From NCBI RefSeq assembly GCF_014650775.1, contig NZ_BMVP01000007.1, forward strand, positions 124,001 to 188,000: a stretch of DNA of 64,000 bases, given 5' to 3'. This document shows positions 25,516 to 33,681 of the stretch, piece by piece. Positions within the stretch are counted from its first letter, which is position 1. Every line of letters begins with the position of its first letter. The notes beneath the pieces are model-generated. The model saw only the letters and a list, made by a program, of their open reading frames with translations, was not told the DNA's origin and did not search any database. The position numbers and the translations under genes were made by a program. Source of the DNA: Streptomyces cirratus. Lineage in GTDB: Bacteria; Actinomycetota; Actinomycetes; Streptomycetales; Streptomycetaceae.

Positions 25516-26517
25516 TCAGTGCGCGTCGATGATGTGCTGGGTTCCGATCCGCTTGCGGAACACCCAGTAGGTCCAGCCCTGGTAGAGCAGGACGATCGGG
25601 GTGGCCACTGCGGCACACCAGGTCATGATCTTCAACGTGTACGGGCTGGACGAGGCGTTGGTGACGGTCAGGTTCCAGGAGTCGTTCAGCGAAGAGGGCA
25701 TGACGTTCGGGAAGAGCGTCAGGAAGAGCATCGCGACGGCTGCCGCGATGGTGATCCCGGACAGCGCGAACGACCAGCCCTCTCGGCCCGCCAGGTTGAA
25801 GCCCAGGGCGGCGAGCAGCGCCACGACCGCGACGGCCATGGCGATCAGGCTCTTGCCGTCACCGCGCGAGGACTGGGTCCAGAGCAGGAAGACCACCGCC
25901 AGGACGGCGGTTGCGACTCCCAGCCGGGTCGCGAGCCGGCGCGACCGGTCCCGGATGTCACCGACCGTCTTGAGCGAGGCGAACATGGCGCCGTGGAAGG
26001 TGAACAGGGTGAGCGTGACCAGACCGCCAAGGATCGAGTACACGTTGAGCAGGTCGAGGAAGGTGCCGACGTACTCCTTGTGCTGGTCGATCTTGACGCC
26101 TCGGACGATGTTGGCGAACGCGACACCCCACAGGAACGCGGGGATCAGTGAGGCCCAGAAGATCGCGTGTTCCCAGTTGGTCTGCCACTTGTCCTCGGGC
26201 CGCTTGTGCCGGTACTCGAAGGCGACACCGCGGACGATGAGACAGACCAGGATGACCAGCAGCGGCAGGTAGAAGCCGGAGAAAAGGGTGGCGTACCACT
26301 CGGGGAAGGCGGCGAAGGTCGCACCACCGGCCGTGAGCAGCCAGACCTCGTTGCCGTCCCAGACGGGTCCGATCGTATTGATCAAGACCCGCTTTTCCTG
26401 CCGGTCGCGGGCGAGCAGCTTGGTGAGTACGCCGATCCCGAAGTCGAAGCCCTCCAGGAAGAAGTAGCCGATCCACAGGACGGCGATGAGCACGAACCAG
26501 ACGTCGTGGAGTTGCAT
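25516..26517 (-). CDS. cydB: Cytochrome bd quinol oxidase subunit II
   Basis: A 333-residue membrane subunit with eight or nine helices, beginning MQLHDVWFVLIAVLWIGYFFLEGFDFG, the family signature. It supports the haem-bearing subunit CydA in the high-affinity terminal oxidase. It follows cydA by 18 bases and precedes cydDC by 43 bases, forming one leftward operon. Regulation by Rex is expected from the operator upstream of cydA. Confidence 0.96.
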   Translation of the reverse strand: MQLHDVWFVLIAVLWIGYFFLEGFDFGIGVLTKLLARDRQEKRVLINTIGPVWDGNEVWLLTAGGATFAAFPEWYATLFSGFYLPLLVILVCLIVRGVAFEYRHKRPEDKWQTNWEHAIFWASLIPAFLWGVAFANIVRGVKIDQHKEYVGTFLDLLNVYSILGGLVTLTLFTFHGAMFASLKTVGDIRDRSRRLATRLGVATAVLAVVFLLWTQSSRGDGKSLIAMAVAVVALLAALGFNLAGREGWSFALSGITIAAAVAMLFLTLFPNVMPSSLNDSWNLTVTNASSSPYTLKIMTWCAAVATPIVLLYQGWTYWVFRKRIGTQHIIDAH

Positions 26518-26535
26518 GGTGTGGACTCCTCAGCC

Positions 26536-28041
26536 TCAGTACGAGAAGGCCATCGGCCGGTCGGAATTCTTGTCGTCCCCGCCGATCTTGGTGGGCGGGT
26601 TGAGGTCGGCCTCGGTGAGCTCCGGAGGGCCGGCCTTCACGTACTTCACGAGCAGCCGGACCTCGATCACGGCGAGCACGGCGTACAGGGCGGTGAAGAC
26701 GAGCATGGACGTGAGCACCTCGCCCTGCGTGACGCTGGGGGAGACCGCGTCACGGGTGCGCAGGACTCCGTAGACGACCCACGGCTGGCGGCCCATCTCG
26801 GTGAAGATCCAGCCCCAGGAGTTGGCGATCAGCGGGAAGCCGAGCGTCCCGATGGCGGTGAGCCAGTACAGGCGGGTCAGGCGCGGGTTCAGGGCCGTCC
26901 GGAACAGGACCAGGTGCGGCCGTTCGTCGTCGCCGGTACGCAGGGCGGCCGGCAGCAGGAACTTGCGCCGGGTCAGCCACAGGCCCAGGGCACCGATACC
27001 GAAGGACGCCATACCGAAACCGATCATCCATCGGAAGCCCCAGTAGGCGACCGGGATCGCGGGCCTGTAGTCGCCGGGGCCGAACTTCTCCTGCTCGGAC
27101 TTGTTCACGTCGTTGATGCCGGGCACGAAGGAGTCGAAGTCGCTGTCGGCGAGGAAGGACAGCAGGCCGGGCAGCTCCACGGCGACCTTGTTGTGGCCCT
27201 TGTCGACGTCACCGACGGCGAAGACCGAGAAGGGCGCGCTCTTCTGCCCGTCCCAGAGCGCCTCGGCGGCGGCCATCTTCATCGGCTGCTGCTTGAACAT
27301 GACCTTGGCCAGCGTGTCGCCGCTGATCGCTGTCAGCAGGCCGCCGATGACGACGGCGATCAGGCCGAGCCGCAGCGAGGTGCGCATCACGGGGATGTGC
27401 TTCTTGCGCAGCAGGTGGTAGGAGGCGATGCCGACCATGAAGGCTCCGCCCGTCAGCGCGGCCGCCGTGAGGGTGTGGAAGACCTGCGCGACGGCCGTGT
27501 TCTGGGTGAGGACCTGGAGGAAGTCGGTCAGCTCGGCGCGCCCGGTCTCCTTGTTCATCCGGTATCCGACCGGGTGCTGCATCCAGGAATTGGCGGCGAG
27601 GATGAAGTAGGCGGAGAGGATGGTGCCGATCGAGACCATCCAGATGCAGGCGAGGTGGATCTTCTTCGGGAGCTTGTCCCAACCGAAGATCCACAGCCCG
27701 ATGAAGGTGGACTCGAAGAAGAAGGCGATCAGCGCCTCGAAGGCCAGCGGAGCCCCGAAGATGTCACCGACGAAGCGCGAGTAGTCGGACCAGTTCATGC
27801 CGAACTGGAATTCCTGGACGATGCCGGTGACGACACCCATCGCGATGTTGATCAGGAACAGCTTGCCCCAGAACTTGGTCGCCCTGAGGTACTTCTCCTT
27901 CTCGGTGCGCACCCAGGCGGTCTGCAGCATCGCGACGAGCGCGGCGAGCGAGATCGTCAGGGGGACGAAGAGGAAGTGGTAGACGGTGGTGATTCCGAAC
28001 TGCCATCGCGCCAGAGTCTCCGGCGCCAGAGCCAGGTCCAC
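26536..28041 (-). CDS. cydA: Cytochrome bd quinol oxidase subunit I
   Basis: A 501-residue subunit that binds haems b558, b595 and d and oxidises quinol. The first helix carries the conserved His in GITTVYHFLFVPLTI, and GRQPWVVYGVLRT is the typical C-terminal signature. The length is that of short Q-loop CydA types. Translation begins at GTG 28041. It is the first gene of cydA-cydB-cydDC. A perfect Rex operator lies about 90 bases upstream. Confidence 0.96.
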   Translation of the reverse strand: MDLALAPETLARWQFGITTVYHFLFVPLTISLAALVAMLQTAWVRTEKEKYLRATKFWGKLFLINIAMGVVTGIVQEFQFGMNWSDYSRFVGDIFGAPLAFEALIAFFFESTFIGLWIFGWDKLPKKIHLACIWMVSIGTILSAYFILAANSWMQHPVGYRMNKETGRAELTDFLQVLTQNTAVAQVFHTLTAAALTGGAFMVGIASYHLLRKKHIPVMRTSLRLGLIAVVIGGLLTAISGDTLAKVMFKQQPMKMAAAEALWDGQKSAPFSVFAVGDVDKGHNKVAVELPGLLSFLADSDFDSFVPGINDVNKSEQEKFGPGDYRPAIPVAYWGFRWMIGFGMASFGIGALGLWLTRRKFLLPAALRTGDDERPHLVLFRTALNPRLTRLYWLTAIGTLGFPLIANSWGWIFTEMGRQPWVVYGVLRTRDAVSPSVTQGEVLTSMLVFTALYAVLAVIEVRLLVKYVKAGPPELTEADLNPPTKIGGDDKNSDRPMAFSY

Positions 28042-28129
28042 GTCGTCATCTCCTTCGGGTCGCCGTGGGTCGACAAAGCCTCACCCCGCCCGTCACATCC
28101 CACGCGATACGGGAGGAAACAGGCGAGCT

Positions 28130-28145
28130 TGTGAACGCGTTCACA
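28130..28145. promoter_or_regulatory. Rex operator (ROP) upstream of cydA
   Basis: Perfect 16-bp palindrome TGTGAACGCGTTCACA, flanked by T and T. It matches the known ROP consensus bound by the NADH/NAD+ sensor Rex in Streptomyces, which represses cydABCD when oxygen is plentiful (established for S. coelicolor). It lies 89 bases upstream of the cydA start. Confidence 0.95.
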
Positions 28146-28210
28146 TTCACAAGCATTATGGCGCACACGCTTTCCGATCTTTTCGCCGGGGGTCCCCCCT
28201 AGCCAGCTCG

Positions 28211-28227
28211 TTCAACAAATTGTTGAA
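28211..28227. promoter_or_regulatory. Perfect inverted repeat, putative operator
   Basis: TTCAACAA-A-TTGTTGAA, 8-bp arms around one base, ending 8 bases before the ATG of the cyclophilin-like gene where the ribosome-binding site should be. It is AT-rich in GC-rich surroundings. The pattern suits a GntR- or similar dimeric repressor, but the regulator is not identified. Confidence 0.6.
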
Positions 28228-28235
28228 TGTGGCTC

Positions 28236-28604
28236 ATGAAGATTCGCATCTCATGGCCCGCGGGCCAGCTCACCGCAAGCCTGGAAGAGACCCCGACCAG
28301 CAAGGCCCTGGCCGCGGCGCTCCCGATCTCCGCCTCCGCCCACACCTGGGGCGAAGAGGTCTACTTCGACACCGGCGTCTCCGTCGCACTGGAGCACGAC
28401 GCCCGGCAGGTCGTCGAGCCGGGAACGGTCGCGTTCTGGACCGAAGGCGACGCACTCGCGCTGCCGTACGGCCCGACGCCCATCTCGCGTGCCGGCGAGA
28501 GCCGCCTCGCGAGCCCCTGCAACGTGCTCGGCTCGTTCGACGGCGACCCCCGCCTGCTGGCCACCGTCCGCGACGGCGACCCGGTCCGCGTAGAACTGGC
28601 GTAA
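28236..28604 (+). CDS. Cyclophilin-like fold protein (TM1367 type)
   Basis: A 122-residue protein that fits the small cyclophilin-like beta-barrel family (TM1367-like): MKIRISWPAG, a HTWGEEVYFDT strand and PGTVAFWTEGDALALPYGPTP. Members lack obvious prolyl-isomerase residues and have no settled function. There is no good Shine-Dalgarno; the 5' side is occupied by the inverted repeat at 28211-28227. It converges with hisC, 24 bases away. Confidence 0.75.
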   Translation: MKIRISWPAGQLTASLEETPTSKALAAALPISASAHTWGEEVYFDTGVSVALEHDARQVVEPGTVAFWTEGDALALPYGPTPISRAGESRLASPCNVLGSFDGDPRLLATVRDGDPVRVELA

Positions 28605-28628
28605 CCGGGTCCCGCCTGCGCGGTGCGG

Positions 28629-29711
28629 CTACATCTCCTTGAAGAACGCCTCCGCCGTATGCAGGAAGATGTCGTTCGCCTCGGATTCACCGATCGTGAC
28701 CCGCAGGCCTTCACCCGGGAACGGCCGGACCACCACACCGGCCTTCTCGCAGGCCGCCGCGAACTCCACGGTCCGCTCCCCCAGCCGCATCCAGACGAAG
28801 TTCGCCTGCGTGTCCGGGACCACGGTCCAGCCCTGGGCGAGGAGCGCGTCGTGCACCCGCTTGCGCTCGCAGACCAGCGAACCGACCCGCCCGAGCAGCT
28901 CGTCCTCCGCCTGCAGCGAGGCGACCGCCGCATCCTGGGCGAGCTGGCTGACACCGAAAGGCACCGCGGTCTTTCGCAGCGCCGCGGCCACCGGCTCGTG
29001 CGCTACCGCGAAACCGACCCGCAGGCCGGCCAGACCGTACGCCTTGGAGAACGTACGCAGCACACATACGTTCGGGCGGCTGCGGTAGAGCTCGATGCCG
29101 TCCGGAACGTCCGTGTCGCGCACGAATTCCCGGTACGCCTCGTCCAGGACCACCAGCACGTCCGACGGCACCCGGTCCAGGAACCGCTCCAGCTCGGCAC
29201 GGCGCACCGCGGTACCGGTGGGGTTGTTGGGGTTGCAGACGAAAATCAGTCGGGTCCGCTCGGTGATGGCGTCCGCCATCGCGTCCAGGTCGTGCACGTC
29301 CCCGTCGGTGAGCGGAACCTGCACGGACGTCGCGCCCGAGATCTGCGTGATGATCGGGTATGCCTCGAAGGAGCGCCAGGCGTAGATGACCTCGTCGCCC
29401 GGACCGGCCGTCGACTGGATCAGCGACTGGGCCACCCCCACCGAGCCGGTGCCCGTGGCGATGTGCTCGACCGGCACGCCGAACCGCTCGGCGAGCTCGT
29501 TCACCAGGCCCGTGCAGGCCATGTCGGGGTAGCGGTTGAAGTGGCCGGCCGCCGCGACCGCGGTCTCCAGGACCCCCGGCAGCGGCGGATACGGGTTCTC
29601 GTTGGAGGACAGCTTGAACGCGACGCGCCCGTCCGCCGCCGCCGGCTTGCCCGGCTTGTAAGTGGGGATGCCATCCAGCTCGGCGCGCAGCTTCGGGCTC
29701 TTCTCGCTCAC
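28629..29711 (-). CDS. hisC: Histidinol-phosphate aminotransferase
   Basis: A 360-residue class II PLP aminotransferase (imidazole-acetol phosphate to histidinol phosphate). Signatures: KLSSNENPYPPLP near the N-terminus, FVCNPNNPTGTAV, and the PLP lysine in TFSKAYGLAGLRVGF. GTG 29711 was chosen because AGGAGG lies seven bases upstream; an in-frame extension to 29765 lacks this. It is outside the main his operon, so it may be the second copy (hisC2 type), or it may act on aromatic amino acids. Confidence 0.9.
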   Translation of the reverse strand: MSEKSPKLRAELDGIPTYKPGKPAAADGRVAFKLSSNENPYPPLPGVLETAVAAAGHFNRYPDMACTGLVNELAERFGVPVEHIATGTGSVGVAQSLIQSTAGPGDEVIYAWRSFEAYPIITQISGATSVQVPLTDGDVHDLDAMADAITERTRLIFVCNPNNPTGTAVRRAELERFLDRVPSDVLVVLDEAYREFVRDTDVPDGIELYRSRPNVCVLRTFSKAYGLAGLRVGFAVAHEPVAAALRKTAVPFGVSQLAQDAAVASLQAEDELLGRVGSLVCERKRVHDALLAQGWTVVPDTQANFVWMRLGERTVEFAAACEKAGVVVRPFPGEGLRVTIGESEANDIFLHTAEAFFKEM

Positions 29712-30072
29712 CGCAGGTCCTCCTCGACCGTCCGTCGACGTCGCCGTCGACTCAATACTGCTCACCTTATGAGGATTCCGCCGATCAGAGAATGGCGGGC
29801 GCCAGGATCACCGGGGGAGCGCGCGCATATATGCGCGCGCTGGTGGCCTGCGCCGTGGCGCGCATCCCTCGTGCAGGTGAGTTGAGAACCGCCCAAGGCG
29901 GCACCGTTTCGGCAAGCCCATCCTTACCGACTAGCGCCTTAGCCGTCATCGGTGATCAATGGCCTTGTATTCCATGGTCATTGGGGGTGGCGAACCGTGC
30001 AGAATCGTGCCTGTCAACGGGTGCATATGCAGCCGGACCAGCCGCCCCTCCGAGCCCTACTATCGGCTCGCC
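29712..30072. other. hisC-lacI divergent promoter region
   Basis: This 361-base gap has no gene. It contains a perfect 24-bp palindrome at 29818-29841 (listed separately). Both genes must be started from here. Confidence 0.6.
29818..29841. promoter_or_regulatory. Perfect 24-bp alternating purine-pyrimidine palindrome
   Basis: Twelve-base arms AGCGCGCGCATA and TATGCGCGCGCT with no spacer. GC/CG alternation flanks a central ATAT. It lies between divergent hisC and lacI and could be an operator (for example of the LacI protein) or a Z-DNA/cruciform-prone element. Confidence 0.6.
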
Positions 30073-31188
30073 ATGACAGCAGCAGGGAAGCATCAGGTGA
30101 GCCGGACCGAGACCACCCGGCGGGTCGGCGGCCGACAGGGCCGGGCCGGCATCAGGGACGTGGCCGCCGCGGCCGGCGTCTCCATCACGACCGTCTCCGA
30201 CGCGCTCAATGGCAAGGGACGGCTGCCCGACGCCACCCGCCGCCACGTTCGCGAAGTCGCCGACCGGCTGGGTTACCGGCCCTCCGCCGCCGCACGCACC
30301 CTCCGTACCGGCAAGTCCGGCCTCATCGGCCTGACCGTGACCACGTACGGGGATGAACCTTTCACCTTCACCGAATTCGCCTACTTCGCGGAAATGGCCC
30401 GGGCCGCCACTTCCGCCGCGCTCGCCCGCGGCTACGCCCTGGTCATCCTCCCCGCCACCTCACGCCACGACGTGTGGTCCAACGTCGCCCTCGACGGCAC
30501 CGTCGTCATCGACCCCTCCGACCACGACCCCGTGGTCAGCGAACTGGTCCGCCAGGGCCTGCCAGTGGTCTCCGACGGCCGTCCGGCCGGGTCCCTCCCC
30601 GTCACCGCCTGGGTCGACAACGACCACGAGGCCGCCGTCCTCAACCTCCTCGACCACCTCGCCGCCGCGGGAGCCCGCAGGATCGGGCTCCTCACCGGCA
30701 CCACGACCGACACGTACACCCGGCTCTCGACCACCGCGTACCTCAGCTGGTGCGAGCGCGTCGGCCAGGACCCGGTCTACGAGTCCTACCCGGCCCACGA
30801 CCCGTGCGCCGGCGCCGTCGCCGCCGATCGACTGCTGGCCCGGCCCGACCGGCCCGACGCCGTCTACGGGCTCTTCGACCCCAACGGCACCGATCTCCTC
30901 GCTGCCGCCCGGCGCTACGGTCTGCGCGTCCCCGAGGACCTGCTGCTCGTCTGCTGCAGCGAATCGACCGTCTACGCCAACACGGAACCGCCCATCACCA
31001 CGCTCTCCCTCAAGCCGCGCCGCATCGGCACGGCCGTGGTCCAGCTCCTGATCGACGCCATCGAAGGGGTCGACACGGGCCGGCCCGTCGAGCAGGTGGT
31101 CCCGACCGAACTCATCATCCGCACCTCCTCGCAGCGCAGGCAGCCCCGTACGACCGTCAGCCCGCCCCGCTCACCCGCCCAGGACTGA
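30073..31188 (+). CDS. LacI-family transcriptional regulator
   Basis: A 371-residue repressor. The N-terminal HTH reads IRDVAAAAGVSITTVSDALNGKGRL with the hinge helix PSAAARTLRTGKS, followed by a periplasmic-binding-protein-like sensor domain (LLTGTTTDTYTRL; DAVYGLFDPNGTDLL). ATG 30073 gives 27 residues before the HTH; the open frame runs further upstream, but there it is intergenic DNA. No sugar operon is adjacent, so the effector is unknown. It is divergent from hisC and may bind the 29818-29841 palindrome. Confidence 0.88.
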   Translation: MTAAGKHQVSRTETTRRVGGRQGRAGIRDVAAAAGVSITTVSDALNGKGRLPDATRRHVREVADRLGYRPSAAARTLRTGKSGLIGLTVTTYGDEPFTFTEFAYFAEMARAATSAALARGYALVILPATSRHDVWSNVALDGTVVIDPSDHDPVVSELVRQGLPVVSDGRPAGSLPVTAWVDNDHEAAVLNLLDHLAAAGARRIGLLTGTTTDTYTRLSTTAYLSWCERVGQDPVYESYPAHDPCAGAVAADRLLARPDRPDAVYGLFDPNGTDLLAAARRYGLRVPEDLLLVCCSESTVYANTEPPITTLSLKPRRIGTAVVQLLIDAIEGVDTGRPVEQVVPTELIIRTSSQRRQPRTTVSPPRSPAQD

Positions 31189-31404
31189 TCACACCGCGCA
31201 CGACCGGGACTTGGCGCCACACCGGCGGGGCGGACGGCCTCGCCGGATTTTTCAACAACCACCCATATAGGGAGAAAGCGGCAGGAAGGAACGGCTCCGG
31301 CCAGGATTCACCACCCCTGGTGCGTCACAGAGCGCGAGCTGCATTCCTATGATGGGCGCACGACATCACGGACCCTCCGCCACGGAGGCCAGGAGGGTCC
31401 GCAG

Positions 31405-32637
31405 GTGTACGGCAGTGCGACGGTGGTGGAGGGGTCGATGACTCAGGGGGCCGGTCAGGGACCCGCGATGCGGACGGACACGCTGCGGGACTTCCGGGTT
31501 CCCGTCACCGAACCCGCCCCGTACACCGCGTCCGTCGGCGTGCCCGGTGAGGCTCCGGTGTACGGCGAGTACCCGGCGTACTACGAGGAAGGTGCCCCCG
31601 TGCCTCCGCGGCCCGTCTACGCGCCCGAGGCAGCCCCGCCCACGACCCGGCCGGACGCCCCTGCCGCGGCCGCACCGGACGAGGAGCCCGACGGTTACAC
31701 GCCCACGCAGCGCGATCTGCCCGTGATCGGCCGCGGTGCGACCGAAGGTCCCGGTGGTCCCGGTGACACCGTCCAGGTCCACTACGTGCCCCAGGACCAG
31801 GAAGCCACCGGCCCGGGGCCGCTGTACGTCGTCGGCGATGTACACGGCTACCTCGACGAGCTCCTCACCGAACTCCGGGCTCAAGGTCTGATCGACGCCG
31901 ACGGCCACTGGTCCGCCGGCAACGCCCGGCTCTGGTTCCTCGGCGACTTCACCGACCGCGGCCCGGACGGCATCGGCGTCATCGACCTCGTCATGCGGCT
32001 CTCCGCCGAGGCCGCCGCCGCAGGCGGCTACTGCAAGGCCCTGATGGGCAACCACGAGCTGCTGCTCATCGGCGCCAAGCGATTCGGTGACACCCCCGTG
32101 GTGTCCGGCGCCGGGACCGCCACCTTCCAGGCCGCCTGGCTGCTCAACGGCGGTCAGCGAACCGACATGGAACGCCTCCAGGACGTTCACCTCCAGTGGA
32201 TGTCGCGGCTCGACGCCGCCACGCTGGAGGACGGACACCTGCTGCTGCACTCGGACACCACCGCGTACCTGGACTACGGCAACTCCATCGAGGACGTCAA
32301 CGACACCATCCACGAGCTGCTCACCCGCAACGACGCCGACATCACCTGGGACCTGTTCCGCAAGTTCACCAAGCGGTTCGCCTTCCGGGACGAGGAAACC
32401 GGCCCCCAGGCCGTACGGGAACTGCTCGGCACCTATGGCGGCGGCCGCGTCGTCCACGGTCACAGCCCCATCCCGTACCTGCTCGGCGAGGTGGGCACGG
32501 AGGACGGCGACGACGCCCACGGTCCGGAGTCCGTGAACGGCCCGCACGTGTACGCGGACGGTCTGGCGATCGCGATGGACGGCGGCGTGACCATGGCCGG
32601 CAAGCTGCTCGTGGTCCAACTGCCTCTGAGCGACTGA
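31405..32637 (+). CDS. Calcineurin-like metallophosphoesterase
   Basis: A 410-residue protein. After a Pro/Ala/Tyr-rich, probably disordered N-terminus of about 135 residues comes a PPP-type phosphoesterase domain with all metal motifs: VVGDVHGYLDELL, FLGDFTDRGPDG, LMGNHELLL, and VVHGHSPIPY. Substrate (phosphoprotein, dinucleotide or other) is unknown. The start is GTG 31405, eight bases after AGGAGG; ATG 31438 behind GGAGGGG is an alternative. Single gene. Confidence 0.88.
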   Translation: MYGSATVVEGSMTQGAGQGPAMRTDTLRDFRVPVTEPAPYTASVGVPGEAPVYGEYPAYYEEGAPVPPRPVYAPEAAPPTTRPDAPAAAAPDEEPDGYTPTQRDLPVIGRGATEGPGGPGDTVQVHYVPQDQEATGPGPLYVVGDVHGYLDELLTELRAQGLIDADGHWSAGNARLWFLGDFTDRGPDGIGVIDLVMRLSAEAAAAGGYCKALMGNHELLLIGAKRFGDTPVVSGAGTATFQAAWLLNGGQRTDMERLQDVHLQWMSRLDAATLEDGHLLLHSDTTAYLDYGNSIEDVNDTIHELLTRNDADITWDLFRKFTKRFAFRDEETGPQAVRELLGTYGGGRVVHGHSPIPYLLGEVGTEDGDDAHGPESVNGPHVYADGLAIAMDGGVTMAGKLLVVQLPLSD

Positions 32638-32784
32638 GCGTTCCCCGAGAGGGTATTTCCGGAAAGCCCCTGTCACCTGGTGGCATGGGCGCTCTACCAT
32701 CGCCCTATCCGTAGCAGGCTCTCCTCCGTTTGTGCCGGCGCCCGAATCTACGCGGGCATACCGGCTTGTACGGAGCATCGGGGG

Positions 32785-33600
32785 ATGCACATGACCAGCG
32801 CTCCGCACCTGCTCACCGAAGACCGACCGGAGTTCGATCGGCTCCTCGACGAGACGTTGCGCACGGCGAGCGAACGGCCGGAGCTCGCTTCCATGGGCGA
32901 ACGACTGAACGCCGAACAGTTGCGCACCATGGCCATGAGTGCCATCGCCTTGCTGACGGCAGCGGCCGCGGCCGAGTACGACCACTACGTCAAGGTCCGC
33001 GCGGAACTTCGCGACGAACGTCTCTCGGCCCCCGGCATGACGGGCGACAGCGATGGCGAGGGGCAGAGCGGCGGCGTGGGAGTGAGCGCCGTGGTCGCGG
33101 TCCTCGCGCCGGTCCTGGCCGGCACCGCCATGCTGATCTTCCTGTTGGTCGGCTACAGCCTCAAGATGATCGACCCCGAGCCGGCCTTCGCCCGCACGAT
33201 GCTCACTGCGGGGTGGCTCTTCGGTGGGCTCACCGTGGCCGCGCTGCTCTTCGCGGTGATCGGCCTGCTCGTGACCGCAGTCCGCAACAGCTCCACCGAG
33301 GTGGCTGCTGAGGAGTCGGTCGCGGTACCCGACGAGCTCTCTCGTGCGCGGGAGGCGTGGCGCAACGCCCTGCTGGAGCGCGGCATCATGCCGTTCCTCC
33401 GGGACGCGCTGGCCGACCCGAGCGCGGGTCCCGGGTATCCGGTCCCCCGGACTCCGCACGCCGGCCGCATCCCCACCCTGGGATACACCAGGCCGGACTT
33501 CACCAGCCCCGGGGCCACGTCCAAGGGTCCTCGCCCCGACTACACCCCACCGGACTTCACCAGTCCCGATTTCGGGGGCTCCGAGTCCGACCGGGAGTGA
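32785..33600 (+). CDS. Hypothetical membrane protein with Pro/Asp-rich repeat tail
   Basis: A 271-residue protein. A soluble N-terminal half (about residues 1-95) is followed by two hydrophobic segments (about 100-125 and 140-165) and a soluble tail. The last 40 residues contain near-repeats of PDFTSP: RPDFTSPG, RPDYTPPD, PDFTSPDF. No family is recognised. ATG 32785 and ATG 32791 are both possible. The stop codon directly abuts a parS palindrome. Confidence 0.65.
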   Translation: MHMTSAPHLLTEDRPEFDRLLDETLRTASERPELASMGERLNAEQLRTMAMSAIALLTAAAAAEYDHYVKVRAELRDERLSAPGMTGDSDGEGQSGGVGVSAVVAVLAPVLAGTAMLIFLLVGYSLKMIDPEPAFARTMLTAGWLFGGLTVAALLFAVIGLLVTAVRNSSTEVAAEESVAVPDELSRAREAWRNALLERGIMPFLRDALADPSAGPGYPVPRTPHAGRIPTLGYTRPDFTSPGATSKGPRPDYTPPDFTSPDFGGSESDRE

Positions 33601-33616
33601 TGTTTCACGTGAAACA
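33601..33616. promoter_or_regulatory. parS site 6
   Basis: Perfect TGTTTCACGTGAAACA starting at the base after the TGA stop of the membrane-protein gene, in the convergent gap before thiC. Confidence 0.95.
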
Positions 33617-33681
33617 CCCAGCGCGGACGGGCCCGCCACTCCCCCCATGGGTAGCGGGTCCGTTCCGTGCGGGTGCTGCCG

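Noticed and set aside
26167..28134. 655-codon open frame on the plus strand
   Set aside because: Antisense to cydA/cydB, with no recognisable domain; those genes carry clear family signatures.
29766..30072. N-terminal extension of the LacI protein
   Set aside because: The extension is low-similarity intergenic sequence; the HTH starts soon after ATG 30073.
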